64,000 bases of DNA from Bradyrhizobium sp. CCBAU 53340 (GCF_015291645.1 NZ_CP030055.1:1922001-1986000), one strand, 5' to 3'; shown: positions 1 to 9,319, counted from the first letter of the stretch. Numbers and translations are program-made. Notes: generated by a model from the sequence alone, not told the origin.

Positions 1-983
1 TGCTGTCGATGGTCGGCTCTGACATCGAGACCGGTGCCTCGCGCATGGCCTTCAACATTCCCGAGCTTGCCGACGGCCTCGGCTTTGCAACGGTGGCGAT
101 GGGCGTGTTCGGCTTTGCCGAGATCATCCGCAATCTCGACCATGGCGCCGAGATGAACCGCGATCTCGTGCAGCAGAAGATCACCGGCCTGATGCCGACC
201 AGGAAGGACCTGATCGACTCGACGCCCGCGATCCTGCGCGGCACCGTGCTCGGCTCCATCCTCGGCATCCTGCCGGGGGGCGGCGCCGTTATCGCCTCAT
301 TCGCGGCCTACACGCTCGAGAAGAAGCTCGCCAGGAACCCGTCGCGGTTCGGCCGCGGTGCGATCGAGGGCGTGGCGGCACCGGAAAGCGCCAACAACGC
401 CGCGGCGCAGACCTCCTTCATCCCGCTGCTCACCCTCGGCATCCCGCCGAATGCGGTGATGGCGCTGATGGTGGGCGCGATGACCATTCACGGCATCGTG
501 CCGGGTCCGCAGGTGATGCAGAAGCAGCCGGACCTCGTCTGGGGCATGATCGCCTCGATGTGGATCGGCAATTTGATGCTGATCATCATCAACCTGCCGC
601 TGGTCGGCATCTGGGTGCGCCTCTTGCGCGTGCCCTACCGGCTGATGTTCCCCTCGATCGTGATCTTCTGCGCGATCGGCATCTACTCGGTCAACAACGC
701 GCCGGTCGATGTCATCCTCGCAGGCGTGTTCGGTCTCGTCGGCTACTGGCTGATCAAGCACGATTTCGAGCCGGCACCGCTGCTGCTCGGCATGGTGCTC
801 GGGCCGCTGATGGAAGAGAACCTTCGCCGCGCGCTCTTGATCTCGCGTGGCGACTGGAGCGTCTTCCTGACGCGTCCGCTCTCGGCCGTGCTCCTCGCGA
901 TTGCGGCCTTCCTGCTGGTGCTCACGCTGCTGCCCATGCTGCGTGCCAAGCGCGACGAGGTGTTCACCGAATCCGAGAACTGA
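1..983 (+). CDS. Tripartite tricarboxylate transporter permease, TctA family (5' partial)
   Basis: This is the C-terminal part of the large membrane subunit of a tripartite tricarboxylate transporter, which imports organic acids such as citrate with a periplasmic binding protein and a small TctB subunit. The reading frame is open from the window edge (first full codon at base 3), so the start lies outside. About 326 of the roughly 500 residues usual for the family are present. Visible family signatures are a Gly/Pro loop (LGILPGGGAVIASF), the segment APESANNAAAQ, and the stretch LTLGIPPNAVMALMVGA, followed by several hydrophobic helices to the C-terminus. The partner subunits would be expected upstream. 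The substrate cannot be told from this piece. Confidence 0.9.
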   Translation, partial: LSMVGSDIETGASRMAFNIPELADGLGFATVAMGVFGFAEIIRNLDHGAEMNRDLVQQKITGLMPTRKDLIDSTPAILRGTVLGSILGILPGGGAVIASFAAYTLEKKLARNPSRFGRGAIEGVAAPESANNAAAQTSFIPLLTLGIPPNAVMALMVGAMTIHGIVPGPQVMQKQPDLVWGMIASMWIGNLMLIIINLPLVGIWVRLLRVPYRLMFPSIVIFCAIGIYSVNNAPVDVILAGVFGLVGYWLIKHDFEPAPLLLGMVLGPLMEENLRRALLISRGDWSVFLTRPLSAVLLAIAAFLLVLTLLPMLRAKRDEVFTESEN

Positions 984-1103
984 TCGCGCCTTGCTCCACC
1001 GTGGTCCACGGCAACTTGGGCAGCACTTTCAAAGCGATAGGCAAGGGCGGGACGCGAGTTCCGCTCCCTGTCATTTGCGGCGGGAACGCTCACCTTTTCA
1101 GGG

Positions 1104-1109
1104 TATAAT
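1104..1109 (+). promoter_or_regulatory. Candidate -10 box upstream of thyA
   Basis: A perfect TATAAT lies 80 bases before the thyA start in an otherwise GC-rich gap. No convincing -35 box sits at 16-18 bases: a TTGCGG lies 23 bases upstream, which is too far. This is a plausible but unproven promoter for the thyA-GNAT-folA group. Confidence 0.4.
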
Positions 1110-1189
1110 CTGTGGGCGCAGCGAATCGCCGCTGTCTCAGCGGGGGGCTGGCCGTTAAGTTCGCCGCTTCCCCAAAGGCTCATTGGCAC

Positions 1190-1984
1190 ATGCACCAGTA
1201 TCAGGACCTGCTCGAGCGGATTCTTTCAGACGGCGCCGAGAAGACCGACCGGACCGGCACCGGCACGCTGTCGGTGTTCGGCCATCAGATGCGCTTCAAT
1301 CTGTCAGCCGGCTTTCCGATGCTGACCACCAAGCGCCTGCCGCTGAAGGCGATCGTGCATGAGCTGCTGTGGTTCCTGAAGGGCGACACCAACATCAAAT
1401 ATCTCAGGGACAACGGCGTCACCATCTGGGACGAGTGGGCCGATGCGAACGGTGATCTCGGCCCGGTCTACGGGCACCAGTGGCGCTCCTGGCCCGCGCC
1501 GGACGGACGCAGCATCGACCAGATCGCAGGCGTCGTCGACATGATCAAGCGTAACCCGGACTCGCGCCGGTTGATCGTCTCGGCGTGGAATCCGGCCGAG
1601 GTCGACAAGATGGCGCTGCCGCCGTGCCACTGCCTGTTCCAATTCTATGTCGCAGGCGGCAAGCTGTCCTGCCAGCTCTATCAGCGCTCGGCCGACGTGT
1701 TCCTCGGCGTGCCCTTCAACATCGCATCTTACGCGCTGCTCACGATGATGGTGGCGCAAGTCACCGGTCTGAAGCCCGGCGACTTCGTGCATTCGTTCGG
1801 CGACACCCATCTCTATTCCAACCACCTCGAGCAGGCGCGGCTTCAGCTCACGCGCGCGCCGCGCGCGCTGCCGGTGATGCGGATCAATCCCGACGTGAAG
1901 GACATCTTCTCCTTCCGCTACGAGGATTTCGAGCTCGTCGGCTACGATCCGCATCCGCACATCAAGGCGGAAGTCGCGGTCTAG
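1190..1984 (+). CDS. thyA: Thymidylate synthase
   Basis: ThyA methylates dUMP to dTMP with methylene-tetrahydrofolate, producing dihydrofolate, in the cytoplasm. The protein is 264 aa, the same length as the E. coli enzyme. The catalytic cysteine is Cys146 in [12 protein letters not shown]. The dUMP-binding segment with [17 protein letters not shown] and the C-terminal [10 protein letters not shown] are intact. I chose the ATG at 1190 because it matches the family N-terminus ([12 protein letters not shown]); an in-frame start at 1112 would add 26 unrelated residues. folA, whose product recycles the dihydrofolate made here, lies two genes downstream, with a small acetyltransferase between them, so the three form a likely folate/thymidylate operon. 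Confidence 0.97.
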   Translation: MHQYQDLLERILSDGAEKTDRTGTGTLSVFGHQMRFNLSAGFPMLTTKRLPLKAIVHELLWFLKGDTNIKYLRDNGVTIWDEWADANGDLGPVYGHQWRSWPAPDGRSIDQIAGVVDMIKRNPDSRRLIVSAWNPAEVDKMALPPCHCLFQFYVAGGKLSCQLYQRSADVFLGVPFNIASYALLTMMVAQVTGLKPGDFVHSFGDTHLYSNHLEQARLQLTRAPRALPVMRINPDVKDIFSFRYEDFELVGYDPHPHIKAEVAV

Positions 1985-1989
1985 CGCCG

Positions 1990-2475
1990 ATGCCGCTCAG
2001 CATTCGCCGCGCGCGTCCTGGCGAAGCCGGGCTCGTCCTCGATTTCGTCCGGGAGCTTGCCGCGTACGAAAAGCTTTCGCATGAGGTCGAGGCGACCGAG
2101 GCTGACATTGCGGACGCACTGTTCGGTGACGATCCGCGGTTGTTCTGTGCGATTGCCGAGTGGAACGGCGAGCCGGTCGGCTTCGCGGTCTGGTTCCTCA
2201 ACTTCTCCACCTTCAGCGGGCGCCACGGCGTCTATCTCGAAGATCTCTATGTGCGGCCGTCGCATCGGGGCAAAGGTCTCGGCAAGGCGCTGCTGGTCTA
2301 TCTGGCGAAGGAATGCGTCGACAATGGCTGGTCGCGCCTGCAATGGGCGGTGCTCGACTGGAATGCGCCGTCGATCGCCTTCTACAAATCGCTTGGCGCC
2401 GCGATGCTGGACGATTGGACGTTGTGTCGCGTCTCCGGTCCTGCGTTGACGCGGCTTGCGGGGAGTGCGTCTTGA
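1990..2475 (+). CDS. GNAT family N-acetyltransferase
   Basis: A 161-aa single-domain acetyltransferase of the GNAT fold that would move an acetyl group from acetyl-CoA to an amine. The acetyl-CoA pyrophosphate loop is visible as RPSHRGKGLGKALL, preceded by the strand YLEDLYV, and followed by the typical late motif WNAPSIAFYKSLGA. The pattern resembles diamine/thialysine acetyltransferase-type proteins, but the substrate cannot be assigned. It starts 5 bases after thyA and its TGA shares one base with the ATG of folA (TGATG), so translation is probably coupled. Confidence 0.9.
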   Translation: MPLSIRRARPGEAGLVLDFVRELAAYEKLSHEVEATEADIADALFGDDPRLFCAIAEWNGEPVGFAVWFLNFSTFSGRHGVYLEDLYVRPSHRGKGLGKALLVYLAKECVDNGWSRLQWAVLDWNAPSIAFYKSLGAAMLDDWTLCRVSGPALTRLAGSAS

Positions 2476-2987
2476 TGGAGATCGTCTTTGTGGTCGCGGT
2501 TGCGGAGAACGGCGTCATCGGCGCCGGCAATGCGATCCCGTGGCGGTTGAAATCCGACATGGCAAGGTTCAAGGCGCTCACGATCGGCAGGCCCGTCATC
2601 ATGGGCCGCAAGACCTTCGAGTCTTTGCCGCGCCGGCCGCTGCCTGGCCGCACCAATATCGTGATCACGCGCGATGCGGACTATCGCGCCACGGGCGCCA
2701 TCGTCGCCACATCGGCAGCGGATGCCGGCACGGTCGCGCTTGGCGATGCCCTGCGGCGTTCGGCCGCTGAAATCGCGGTGATCGGCGGCGCGGAAATCTA
2801 TCGGCAATGGCTCGATCGCGCCGATCGTCTGGAAATCACCGAAGTGCATGCGCGCCCCGAGGGCGACACGCATTTTACGATCGACAAGGCGCAATGGAAC
2901 GAAATAGGCCGCGTCCGTCATCCGGCCGGACCCGACGATAGCGCCGACTACTCCTATGTGACATATCGCCGGCGGCCGTCCCATTAA
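2475..2987 (+). CDS. folA: Dihydrofolate reductase
   Basis: FolA reduces dihydrofolate to tetrahydrofolate with NADPH and is the target of trimethoprim. The 170-aa protein shows the family N-terminus (VVAVAENGVIGAGNAIPW), the acidic residue of the active site in LKSDMARFKALT, the NADPH motif MGRKTFESLP, and the GGAEIY motif near residue 110. Its ATG overlaps the stop of the preceding acetyltransferase by one base, so it is read as the last gene of the thyA group. A short perfect hairpin follows. Confidence 0.96.
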   Translation: MEIVFVVAVAENGVIGAGNAIPWRLKSDMARFKALTIGRPVIMGRKTFESLPRRPLPGRTNIVITRDADYRATGAIVATSAADAGTVALGDALRRSAAEIAVIGGAEIYRQWLDRADRLEITEVHARPEGDTHFTIDKAQWNEIGRVRHPAGPDDSADYSYVTYRRRPSH

Positions 2988-3023
2988 CCGCATTCGCCAA
3001 TGTTAACATTGACTTTTCTGCCC

Positions 3024-3038
3024 CCGAGCTTAGCTCGG
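3024..3038. terminator. Small perfect hairpin after folA
   Basis: CCGAGC-TTA-GCTCGG forms a six-pair stem with a three-base loop in the folA-hflK gap. It has no following run of T, so it could be a weak terminator or a repeat remnant rather than a classical intrinsic terminator. Confidence 0.35.
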
Positions 3039-3147
3039 AGGACGGTCATGGCTGCGTTGTAAGGGACCTGCCGGTCCCCTATAAAGCCGGACCGGACAAT
3101 GCGGGCCGGCTTAAGTTCTAGTCCCGGTCTGCCGAGGAGAGCGTCGA

Positions 3148-4284
3148 ATGCCGTGGAAGAATCAGGGCGGTGGCCCGTGGGGCTCGGGTCCGAAAGGACC
3201 CTGGGGCACAGGTCCGCAACCGGTGGGACCGAGGCCGCCGGATCTGGAAGACCTTCTGCGGCGTGGCCAGGACCGGCTACAGCAGATCATGCCGGGCGGC
3301 TATTTCTCCGGTATGGGCATCACGCTGATCCTGCTTATCGTCGTCGCGCTTTGGCTGCTGTCGGGGTTCTTCCGCGTACAGTCAGAAGAGCAGGGCGTCG
3401 TGCTGCGCTTTGGCAAGCATGTGCGCACCGTTGACCCCGGCCTGAACTATCATCTGCCCTATCCGATCGAGACCGTGTTGCTGCCGAAGGCGTTGCGCGT
3501 GTCGACCATTTCCATCGGCATGACGCTGATCGACGATCCGGCGCGGCGTGGCCGTTCGATCCGTGACGTGCCGGAAGAGAGCCTGATGCTGACCGGCGAC
3601 GAGAACATCGTCGATGTCGACTTCACCGTGCTGTGGCGTATCAAGCCCAACGGCGTCGGCGACTTCCTGTTCAACATCCAGAACCCCGAAGGCACGGTGA
3701 AGGCAGTTGCCGAAAGCGCGATGCGCGAGGTGATCGGCCGCTCGCAGATCCAGCCGATCTTGACTGGCGCACGAAATGTCACCGAGCAGAACGTTCACGA
3801 ACTGATGCAGAAGACGCTGGACAACTACGGTGCCGGGATTTCGATTTCCCAGGTCCAGATGCAGAAGGTGAGCCCGCCTGCGCAAGTGATCGAAGCGTTC
3901 AATGATGTGCAGAACGCGAAGATCGACTTCGAGCGTTTGCAGAACGAGGCGCAGACCTATGCCAATCGCGTCGTGCCGGAGGCACGCGGACGAGCGGCGC
4001 AGATCGTACAGGCCGCCGAAGGCTACAAGGAGCAGGCGGTTGCCGAGGCCAAGGGCCAGAGCTCGCGCTTCCTGAAAGTGTATGAGGAATACAAGAAGGC
4101 CCCTGACGTGACGCGTGAACGGATCTATCTGGAGACGATGGAGCGCGTGCTCGGCGGCTCGGACAAGCTGATTTATGACGGTGGTTCGTCTGGCCAGGGC
4201 GTCGTGCCCTATCTGCCGCTCAGTGAATTGTCGGCCAAGAAGCCCACGACGCCGGGCCCGCAGCCGAGCGGAGGCACGCGATGA
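3148..4284 (+). CDS. hflK: FtsH protease modulator HflK
   Basis: HflK is a SPFH/prohibitin-family inner-membrane protein that, with HflC, forms a large cage around the FtsH protease and tunes its activity. The 378-aa protein has a Gly/Pro-rich cytoplasmic N-terminus (residues 1-45), one membrane span (about 52-75), and a long periplasmic SPFH domain (VQSEEQGVVLRFGKHVRTVDPG onward in two parts), then an Ala/Glu/Gln-rich helical region. The start is the ATG at 3148, behind GAGGAGAG. The stop overlaps the hflC start by four bases (ATGA), as in many proteobacterial hflKC pairs. Confidence 0.96.
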   Translation: MPWKNQGGGPWGSGPKGPWGTGPQPVGPRPPDLEDLLRRGQDRLQQIMPGGYFSGMGITLILLIVVALWLLSGFFRVQSEEQGVVLRFGKHVRTVDPGLNYHLPYPIETVLLPKALRVSTISIGMTLIDDPARRGRSIRDVPEESLMLTGDENIVDVDFTVLWRIKPNGVGDFLFNIQNPEGTVKAVAESAMREVIGRSQIQPILTGARNVTEQNVHELMQKTLDNYGAGISISQVQMQKVSPPAQVIEAFNDVQNAKIDFERLQNEAQTYANRVVPEARGRAAQIVQAAEGYKEQAVAEAKGQSSRFLKVYEEYKKAPDVTRERIYLETMERVLGGSDKLIYDGGSSGQGVVPYLPLSELSAKKPTTPGPQPSGGTR

Positions 4285-5177
4285 GGTCTCCGGTTACAGG
4301 TATCGTCGCGCTGCTCGCAGCGCTTCTGGTCGTCATTGTCGCCTACATGTCGCTGTTCACGGTGCAGCAGACCGAGCAGACCATCGTGCTGCAATTCGGC
4401 AAGCCCGTGGACGTCGTCACCGACCCGGGGCTGCACTTCAAGGCGCCCTGGAATTCCGTGATCAACATCGACAAGCGGATCCTCGACCTCGAGAACCCAG
4501 CGCAGGAGGTCATTGCCTCCGACCAGAAGCGGCTCGTGGTCGACGCCTTTGCGCGCTACCGCATCAAGGATGCCTTGCGGTTCTATCAGAGCGTCGGCTC
4601 CATCCAGGCCGCGAACCTCCAGCTCACCTCGCTCTTGAACGCGGCGCTACGCCGCGTCCTCGGCGAGGTTGCCCTTATCACCGTGGTGCGCGACGAGCGC
4701 GAGAAGCTGATGGGGCGCATCCGCCAACAGCTCGACCATGAAACCGACGGCTATGGCATTGAGGTGATCGATGTCCGGATCCGTCGCGCCGATCTGCCGG
4801 AGCAGAATAGCCAGGCGGTCTACCAGCGCATGCAAACTGAGCGTCAGCGCGAAGCGGCCGAGTTCCGCGCACAGGGCGGCCAGAAGGCGCAGGAGATCAA
4901 GTCGAAGGCCGATCGCGAGGCGACGGTGATCAAGGCCGAGGCCGAGTCTCAGGCCGAACAGACGCGCGGCGTCGGCGACGCCGAGCGCAACCGCCTGTTC
5001 GCCGAAGCCTATGGCAAGGATGCTGACTTCTTCGCCTTCTACCGGTCGATGACGGCCTATGAGAACGGGCTGAAGAAGGACGACACCCGCTATCTGCTGC
5101 GGCCGGACTCGGATTTCTTCCGGTATTTTGGTAACCCGTCCGGCAAGACGGCAGCCGAGACACCGGCGAAACCGTAA
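4281..5177 (+). CDS. hflC: FtsH protease modulator HflC
   Basis: HflC is the partner of HflK in the FtsH-regulating membrane complex. The 298-aa protein has an N-terminal membrane span (residues 6-25) followed by an SPFH domain that starts with TVQQTEQTIVLQFGKPV, an Arg-rich joining segment (RIRRADLPEQNSQAVYQRM), and a charged helical region with QAEQTRGVGDAERNRLF. It is translationally coupled to hflK through an ATGA overlap. A DUF2065 gene and a DegP-type protease follow, which makes this a membrane/periplasm quality-control cluster. Confidence 0.96.
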   Translation: MRSPVTGIVALLAALLVVIVAYMSLFTVQQTEQTIVLQFGKPVDVVTDPGLHFKAPWNSVINIDKRILDLENPAQEVIASDQKRLVVDAFARYRIKDALRFYQSVGSIQAANLQLTSLLNAALRRVLGEVALITVVRDEREKLMGRIRQQLDHETDGYGIEVIDVRIRRADLPEQNSQAVYQRMQTERQREAAEFRAQGGQKAQEIKSKADREATVIKAEAESQAEQTRGVGDAERNRLFAEAYGKDADFFAFYRSMTAYENGLKKDDTRYLLRPDSDFFRYFGNPSGKTAAETPAKP

Positions 5178-5248
5178 GCTAGACAAGGGCGGCAGGTTTG
5201 GCCGCCCTTCGTCCAGACAAAAATAGCACTCCGGGAGGTTCCAATCCG

Positions 5249-5455
5249 ATGAGGTCCATTGCGTTCGCCGACTTCCTCATCGGCTTAGGCATCCTGTTCG
5301 TGCTGGAAGGCTTGATGTTCGCGGCAAGTCCGGCCTGGATGCGCAAGGCCATGAAAAGCGCCATCGCTACGCCGGATAACATCCTGCGGGCGGTCGGAAT
5401 CGGCTCGGCCGTGGCCGGCCTGATCCTGATCTGGGTGATGCGACGTCCGATCTAG
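5249..5455 (+). CDS. DUF2065 family small membrane protein
   Basis: A 68-aa protein with two hydrophobic helices (about residues 4-24 and 47-65) joined by a basic loop (MRKAMKSAIATPDNILR). The pattern matches the DUF2065 family (YjeT in E. coli), often encoded just after hflC. Its function is unknown. I chose the ATG at 5249 because GGGAGG lies 10 bases before it; an in-frame start at 5198 lacks such a site and adds 17 residues unlike the family. Confidence 0.85.
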   Translation: MRSIAFADFLIGLGILFVLEGLMFAASPAWMRKAMKSAIATPDNILRAVGIGSAVAGLILIWVMRRPI

Positions 5456-5594
5456 CCGCGCCAACGCCAAAGTGAAGGCGCAAGGCGGGTTTTCGCCGTA
5501 TTATCGCGATCCTGAGGCCCGTTAAGCTCCGCGCTTGCGCCGTGCCCACGTTCGAGCGCAGTCTGGCGCCGAATCCTTTTCTCTGGAGATCACA

Positions 5595-7097
5595 ATGATC
5601 GCTGCCACCATTGTCCCGACCCGATTGCGCCAACATGCGCGATGGGGGCTGGCCGCGCTCGCGCTCGGTGCTTTCAGTGTGCTCAGCTCACCGGTGCAGG
5701 CGCGCGGACCTGAGGGCATCGCCGACGTCGCCGAGAAGGTGATCGACGCGGTCGTCAACATCTCGACCTCGCAGACGGTCGAGGCCAAGGGCGGCAGCAA
5801 CACCATGCCGCAACTGCCCCCCGGCTCGCCGTTCGAGGAGTTCTTCGACGACTTCTTCAAGAATCGAAAGGGTCCCGGCGGCGGCAGCAAGGGCGGCGAC
5901 AACGGGCCGCCGCGCAAGACCAACTCGCTCGGGTCCGGATTCATCATCGACACCTCGGGTGTCGTCGTGACCAACAACCACGTCATCGCGGATGCCGACG
6001 AGATCAATGTCATCCTCAACGACGGCACCAAGATCAAGGCCGACCTCGTCGGCGTCGACAAGAAGACCGACCTCGCCGTGCTGAAGTTCAAGCCGCCGAA
6101 GCCGCTGATTGCGGTGAAGTTCGGCGACTCCGACAAGCTGCGCCTGGGTGACTGGGTGGTCGCGATCGGCAACCCCTTCAGCCTTGGCGGCACGGTGACC
6201 GCGGGCATCGTCTCGGCCAAGAACCGCGACATCTCGTCGGGTCCCTATGACAGCTACATCCAGACCGACGCCGCCATCAATCGGGGCAATTCGGGCGGCC
6301 CGCTGTTCAACCTCGAAGGCGACGTCATCGGCGTCAATACGCTGATCATCTCGCCCTCGGGTGGCTCGATCGGCATCGGCTTCGCTGTGCCGTCGAAGAC
6401 GGTCGCGGGCGTGGTCGACCAGCTCCGTCAGTTTGGCGAGCTGCGTCGCGGCTGGCTCGGCGTGCGCATCCAGAGCGTCACCGACGAGATTGCCGAGAGC
6501 CTGAACATCAAGCCGCCGCGTGGCGCGCTGGTTGCCGGCGTCGACGACAAGGGCCCGGCCAAGCCTGCCGGCATCGAACCTGGCGACGTCGTCGTCAAGT
6601 TCGACGGCAAGGACGTCAAGGACCCGAAGGATCTGTCGCGCGTCGTCGCCGACACCGCGGTCGGCAAGGAGGTCGACGTCGTCATCATCCGCAAAGGCGA
6701 GGAGCAGACCAAGAAGGTCACGCTCGGCCGCCTGCAGGATCCGGACAAGGTGCAGGCCGCGGTGAAGGCCGACGAGCCTCCGCCCGAGAAGCCGGTGACG
6801 CAGAAAGCGCTCGGCCTCGATCTCGCCGTGCTGAACAAGGATCTGCGCGCGCGCTACAAGATCAAGGACAGCGTCAAGGGCGTGGTCGTCACCAATGTGG
6901 ACGCCAATTCGGATGCGGCCGAGAAGCGGCTCTCCGCCGGCGACGTCATCGTCGAGGTCGCGCAGGAAGCGGTCTCCAGCGGCGCCGACGTCCAGAAGCG
7001 CGTCGACCAGATCAAGAAGGACGGCAAGAAGTCCGCGCTGCTGCTGGTGTCGAACGGTGACGGCGAGCTACGCTTCGTAGCGCTGAGCGTGCAGTAA
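5595..7097 (+). CDS. degP: DegP/HtrA-type periplasmic serine protease
   Basis: A secreted Do-family protease that degrades misfolded envelope proteins. The 500-aa protein has an Arg-containing signal peptide ending near PVQARG, a Gly/Lys-rich linker (about residues 80-108), a trypsin-like domain with the full triad (His129 in TNNHVIA, Asp159 in KTDLAVLK, Ser233 in NRGNSGGP), and two PDZ domains (about 270-365 and 395-500). The start at 5595 has GGAG upstream; an in-frame start at 5535 would place 20 extra residues before the signal. Its place after hflKC suggests a shared role in envelope quality control. degP versus degQ/mucD naming is uncertain. Confidence 0.93.
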   Translation: MIAATIVPTRLRQHARWGLAALALGAFSVLSSPVQARGPEGIADVAEKVIDAVVNISTSQTVEAKGGSNTMPQLPPGSPFEEFFDDFFKNRKGPGGGSKGGDNGPPRKTNSLGSGFIIDTSGVVVTNNHVIADADEINVILNDGTKIKADLVGVDKKTDLAVLKFKPPKPLIAVKFGDSDKLRLGDWVVAIGNPFSLGGTVTAGIVSAKNRDISSGPYDSYIQTDAAINRGNSGGPLFNLEGDVIGVNTLIISPSGGSIGIGFAVPSKTVAGVVDQLRQFGELRRGWLGVRIQSVTDEIAESLNIKPPRGALVAGVDDKGPAKPAGIEPGDVVVKFDGKDVKDPKDLSRVVADTAVGKEVDVVIIRKGEEQTKKVTLGRLQDPDKVQAAVKADEPPPEKPVTQKALGLDLAVLNKDLRARYKIKDSVKGVVVTNVDANSDAAEKRLSAGDVIVEVAQEAVSSGADVQKRVDQIKKDGKKSALLLVSNGDGELRFVALSVQ

Positions 7098-7116
7098 CGG
7101 GCGCTCTTACTTTTTC

Positions 7117-7145
7117 GTCATGGCCGGGCTTGACCCGGCCATGAC
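7117..7145. terminator. Long palindrome between degP and serB
   Basis: GTCATGGCCGGG, a five-base loop, then its exact complement make a 12-pair stem. It lies between the convergent ends of degP and serB and could end transcription from both sides. A second shorter stem (ATGCCC at 7171 with GGGCAT at 7188) follows. Both look like members of the short palindromic repeats common between genes in Bradyrhizobium. Confidence 0.6.
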
Positions 7146-7208
7146 GCTACACGTACGCAGCGTAACGTGGATGCCCGGGACAAGCTTGGGCATGACGGGG
7201 AGCGGGCG

Positions 7209-8114
7209 CTAGGCCTCCACGAACTCGTCCCGCCGATACCCCTGTGCGTACAGCAGCGCGGTGAGATCGCCGTGATCGATCCGTGCCGCCGCGGCAGCGG
7301 CGACCGCCGGTTTGGCGTGATACGCCACGCCCAGCCCTGCCGCCTGGATCATCGCCAGATCATTCGCGCCATCGCCGACGACGACCGAGTCGACGTCGTC
7401 GAGATCGAACGATTCCATCAGATCCACCAGCGTCGCCAGCTTGGCCGCGCGCCCCAGGATCGGCTCCTTCACCTCGCCGGTGAACTTGCCGTCGCGCACG
7501 ACGAGCTCGTTGGCGCGGTTCTCCTGAAAGCCGATTCTGGCGGCGACCGCGCTCGTGAACAGCGTGAAGCCGCCGGAGACGAGGCAGGTATAGGCGCCGT
7601 GCGCGCGCATGGTCGCGACCAATTCGCGGCCGCCCGGGGTCAGCGTGATGCGCTTGGCCAGCACCTCGTCGACCACGCTGGCGGGAAGGTCCTTCAGCAG
7701 CGCGACGCGCTCGCGCAGCGCCGGCTCGAACTCGATCTCGCCACGCATCGCGCGTTCGGTGATAGCCGCGACGTGGGTCTTCATCCCGACCAGATCGGCG
7801 AGTTCGTCGATGCATTCCTGGCCGATCATGGTGGAATCCATGTCGGCGAGAAAAAGCTTCTTGCGCCGGAAGCCGGCAGGCTGCACCACGATGTCGACGG
7901 GCAGATCGCCGCGAACCTCGCGCAGCCGCTGCTCGATGGCGTGACGGTCGCCTCCGAGGTTATCCTGCGCACCGAAGGGAATATCGACCGCAACCCCGCC
8001 GAACAGCCAGTGTGCCGGTTGCGCCTTCGGCAGCACGGCGCGGACGCCGTCGACGATGGTGGAGTCGAGCGCGGGATTATTGGGGTTGCAGATCAGCGTG
8101 GCGACGAGCGACAT
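7209..8114 (-). CDS. serB: Phosphoserine phosphatase
   Basis: SerB catalyses the last step of serine synthesis, removing phosphate from phosphoserine. It is a HAD-superfamily enzyme of 301 aa. The nucleophile Asp91 lies in [10 protein letters not shown], followed by the cap region, the SGGFTLF motif around residue 170, and GDGANDLAM near residue 250, which binds magnesium. The N-terminal 80 residues form a regulatory ACT-like part typical of longer bacterial SerB. The start codon lies only 11 bases from the start of miaA on the opposite strand, so each gene's promoter must lie inside or across the other gene's 5' end. Confidence 0.95.
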   Translation of the reverse strand: MSLVATLICNPNNPALDSTIVDGVRAVLPKAQPAHWLFGGVAVDIPFGAQDNLGGDRHAIEQRLREVRGDLPVDIVVQPAGFRRKKLFLADMDSTMIGQECIDELADLVGMKTHVAAITERAMRGEIEFEPALRERVALLKDLPASVVDEVLAKRITLTPGGRELVATMRAHGAYTCLVSGGFTLFTSAVAARIGFQENRANELVVRDGKFTGEVKEPILGRAAKLATLVDLMESFDLDDVDSVVVGDGANDLAMIQAAGLGVAYHAKPAVAAAAAARIDHGDLTALLYAQGYRRDEFVEA

Positions 8115-8125
8115 TTGAGGTTTTC

Positions 8126-9067
8126 GTGAGCGAGGGGTATCCGATCAAGGCCGTGCTTATCGCAGGCCCGACCGCCAGCGGCAAGTCGGCGCTGGCGCTG
8201 GAGCTTGCTCGCAGCGCGGGCGGCAACGTCATCAATGCCGATTCCATGCAGGTCTATCGCGACCTCCGCGTCATCACGGCACGTCCCACGCAGGATGAAG
8301 AGGCGCGTGTTCCGCATCGCCTCTATGGCCATGTCGATGCGGCCGTGAATTTCTCGGCCGGCGCCTGGGTGGCCGATGCTGCGAAGGCGCTGGAAGAGGC
8401 GCGAGCCGAATACCGTTTGCCGATCTTCATCGGCGGCACCGGGCTGTATTTCAAGGCGCTGACGGCGGGTCTTTCGGTGGTGCCACCGGTCCCGGCCGAA
8501 GTGCGCGAGGACGTGCGCGCGCGGCTGGAGCGGAACGGCGTCGAGGCGCTGCACGCCGAATTGGCGCGGCGCGATCCGCGCGCTGCCGAACGATTGAACC
8601 TGCGCGACCGCACCCGGATCGCGCGCGCTCTCGAAGTCATCGAGGCGACCGGCCGCTCGCTGCTGGACTGGCATCACGAGGGCCAACCGCCGCTCCTGCC
8701 GAAAGACAGTTTTCGCGCCGTGTTTCTCGCCCCCGAGCGTGACGAGCTCTATGCACGCATCGATGCCCGCTTCGACGCCATGTTGGGGGCTGGCGCGCTA
8801 GACGAGGTCGAGCGCCTCGCCGCCAGACAGCTTGATCCGCTGCTGCCGGCCATGAAAGCCCATGGCGTGCCGGCCCTAATCCGGCATTTGCGCGGTGAGC
8901 TCAGCCTTGAGGAAGCCGCCACGATCGGCCGGGCGGACACCCGCCACTATGCCAAGCGGCAATTCACCTGGTTCCGGCACCAATTGCCGCAGTTCGAATG
9001 GGTCAAGCCGGAGGAGGCGAGGGCATGGCTCGCGGCGGCAGTCAGGGGGGCGCCACACCCCGGCTAA
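8126..9067 (+). CDS. miaA: tRNA dimethylallyltransferase
   Basis: MiaA adds a dimethylallyl group to A37 of tRNAs that read codons beginning with U. The 313-aa protein has the P-loop GPTASGKS at residues 14-21, [11 protein letters not shown], the tRNA-binding region [10 protein letters not shown], and the C-terminal [10 protein letters not shown] chose GTG at 8126, seven bases after TGAGG; no ATG occurs before the P-loop without running far into the opposite-strand serB gene. The gene stands alone; the ilv promoter follows about 95 bases after its end. Confidence 0.93.
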   Translation: MSEGYPIKAVLIAGPTASGKSALALELARSAGGNVINADSMQVYRDLRVITARPTQDEEARVPHRLYGHVDAAVNFSAGAWVADAAKALEEARAEYRLPIFIGGTGLYFKALTAGLSVVPPVPAEVREDVRARLERNGVEALHAELARRDPRAAERLNLRDRTRIARALEVIEATGRSLLDWHHEGQPPLLPKDSFRAVFLAPERDELYARIDARFDAMLGAGALDEVERLAARQLDPLLPAMKAHGVPALIRHLRGELSLEEAATIGRADTRHYAKRQFTWFRHQLPQFEWVKPEEARAWLAAAVRGAPHPG

Positions 9068-9161
9068 CGCGCTTTTGTGCCCGGGTTCCCGATTTTACCT
9101 CTCGCCGAACCCTGGGAACACCGCTACACTGCCAAAATCGCGCGGGAACGGCCGCACTGCC

Positions 9162-9189
9162 TTGACATCCGGGCTTTGGCCGCTATGTT
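9162..9189 (+). promoter_or_regulatory. Promoter of the ilvBN leader transcript
   Basis: TTGACA at 9162-9167 and TATGTT at 9184-9189 are separated by 16 bases, a near-consensus housekeeping promoter. Transcription would start near 9196, about 26 bases before the leader peptide ATG. The placement fits an attenuator-controlled operon exactly. Confidence 0.75.
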
Positions 9190-9221
9190 TCGCGCAACCT
9201 TTGGGAAGCCGAGCGCCTGCC

Positions 9222-9287
9222 ATGCGTAACATTATTACCAAACTCCTTATCGCCGTCGTACCCAGGCACACCGCCGGGGGTGGCTAG
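9222..9287 (+). CDS. ilvBN leader peptide (branched-chain attenuation)
   Basis: A 21-residue reading frame, MRNIITKLLIAVVPRHTAGGG, sits between a strong promoter and a T-tailed hairpin just before ilvB. Seven of its residues are Ile, Leu or Val, and these cluster between codons 4 and 13 (ATT ATT, CTC CTT ATC, GTC GTA). This is the hallmark of a leader whose translation measures charged tRNAs for the pathway's end products. Ribosomes that stall there leave the downstream arm at 9266-9275 free. Leader control of ilvBN is known in the related alphaproteobacterium Caulobacter; for this genome it is inferred from sequence. Confidence 0.85.
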   Translation: MRNIITKLLIAVVPRHTAGGG

Positions 9288-9319
9288 CTGCCATCCACAC
9301 GACAGGCGGTGTGCAGGGT
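9260..9319 (+). promoter_or_regulatory. Antiterminator helix of the ilvBN attenuator
   Basis: GCACACCGCC (9266-9275) is exactly complementary to GGCGGTGTGC (9305-9314). The helix can extend through ACCC (9260-9263) with GGGT (9316-9319). The left arm lies inside the last codons of the leader peptide and the right arm runs into the 5' side of the terminator. A stalled ribosome would favour this helix and block termination; a ribosome reaching the stop codon would cover the left arm. Confidence 0.8.
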
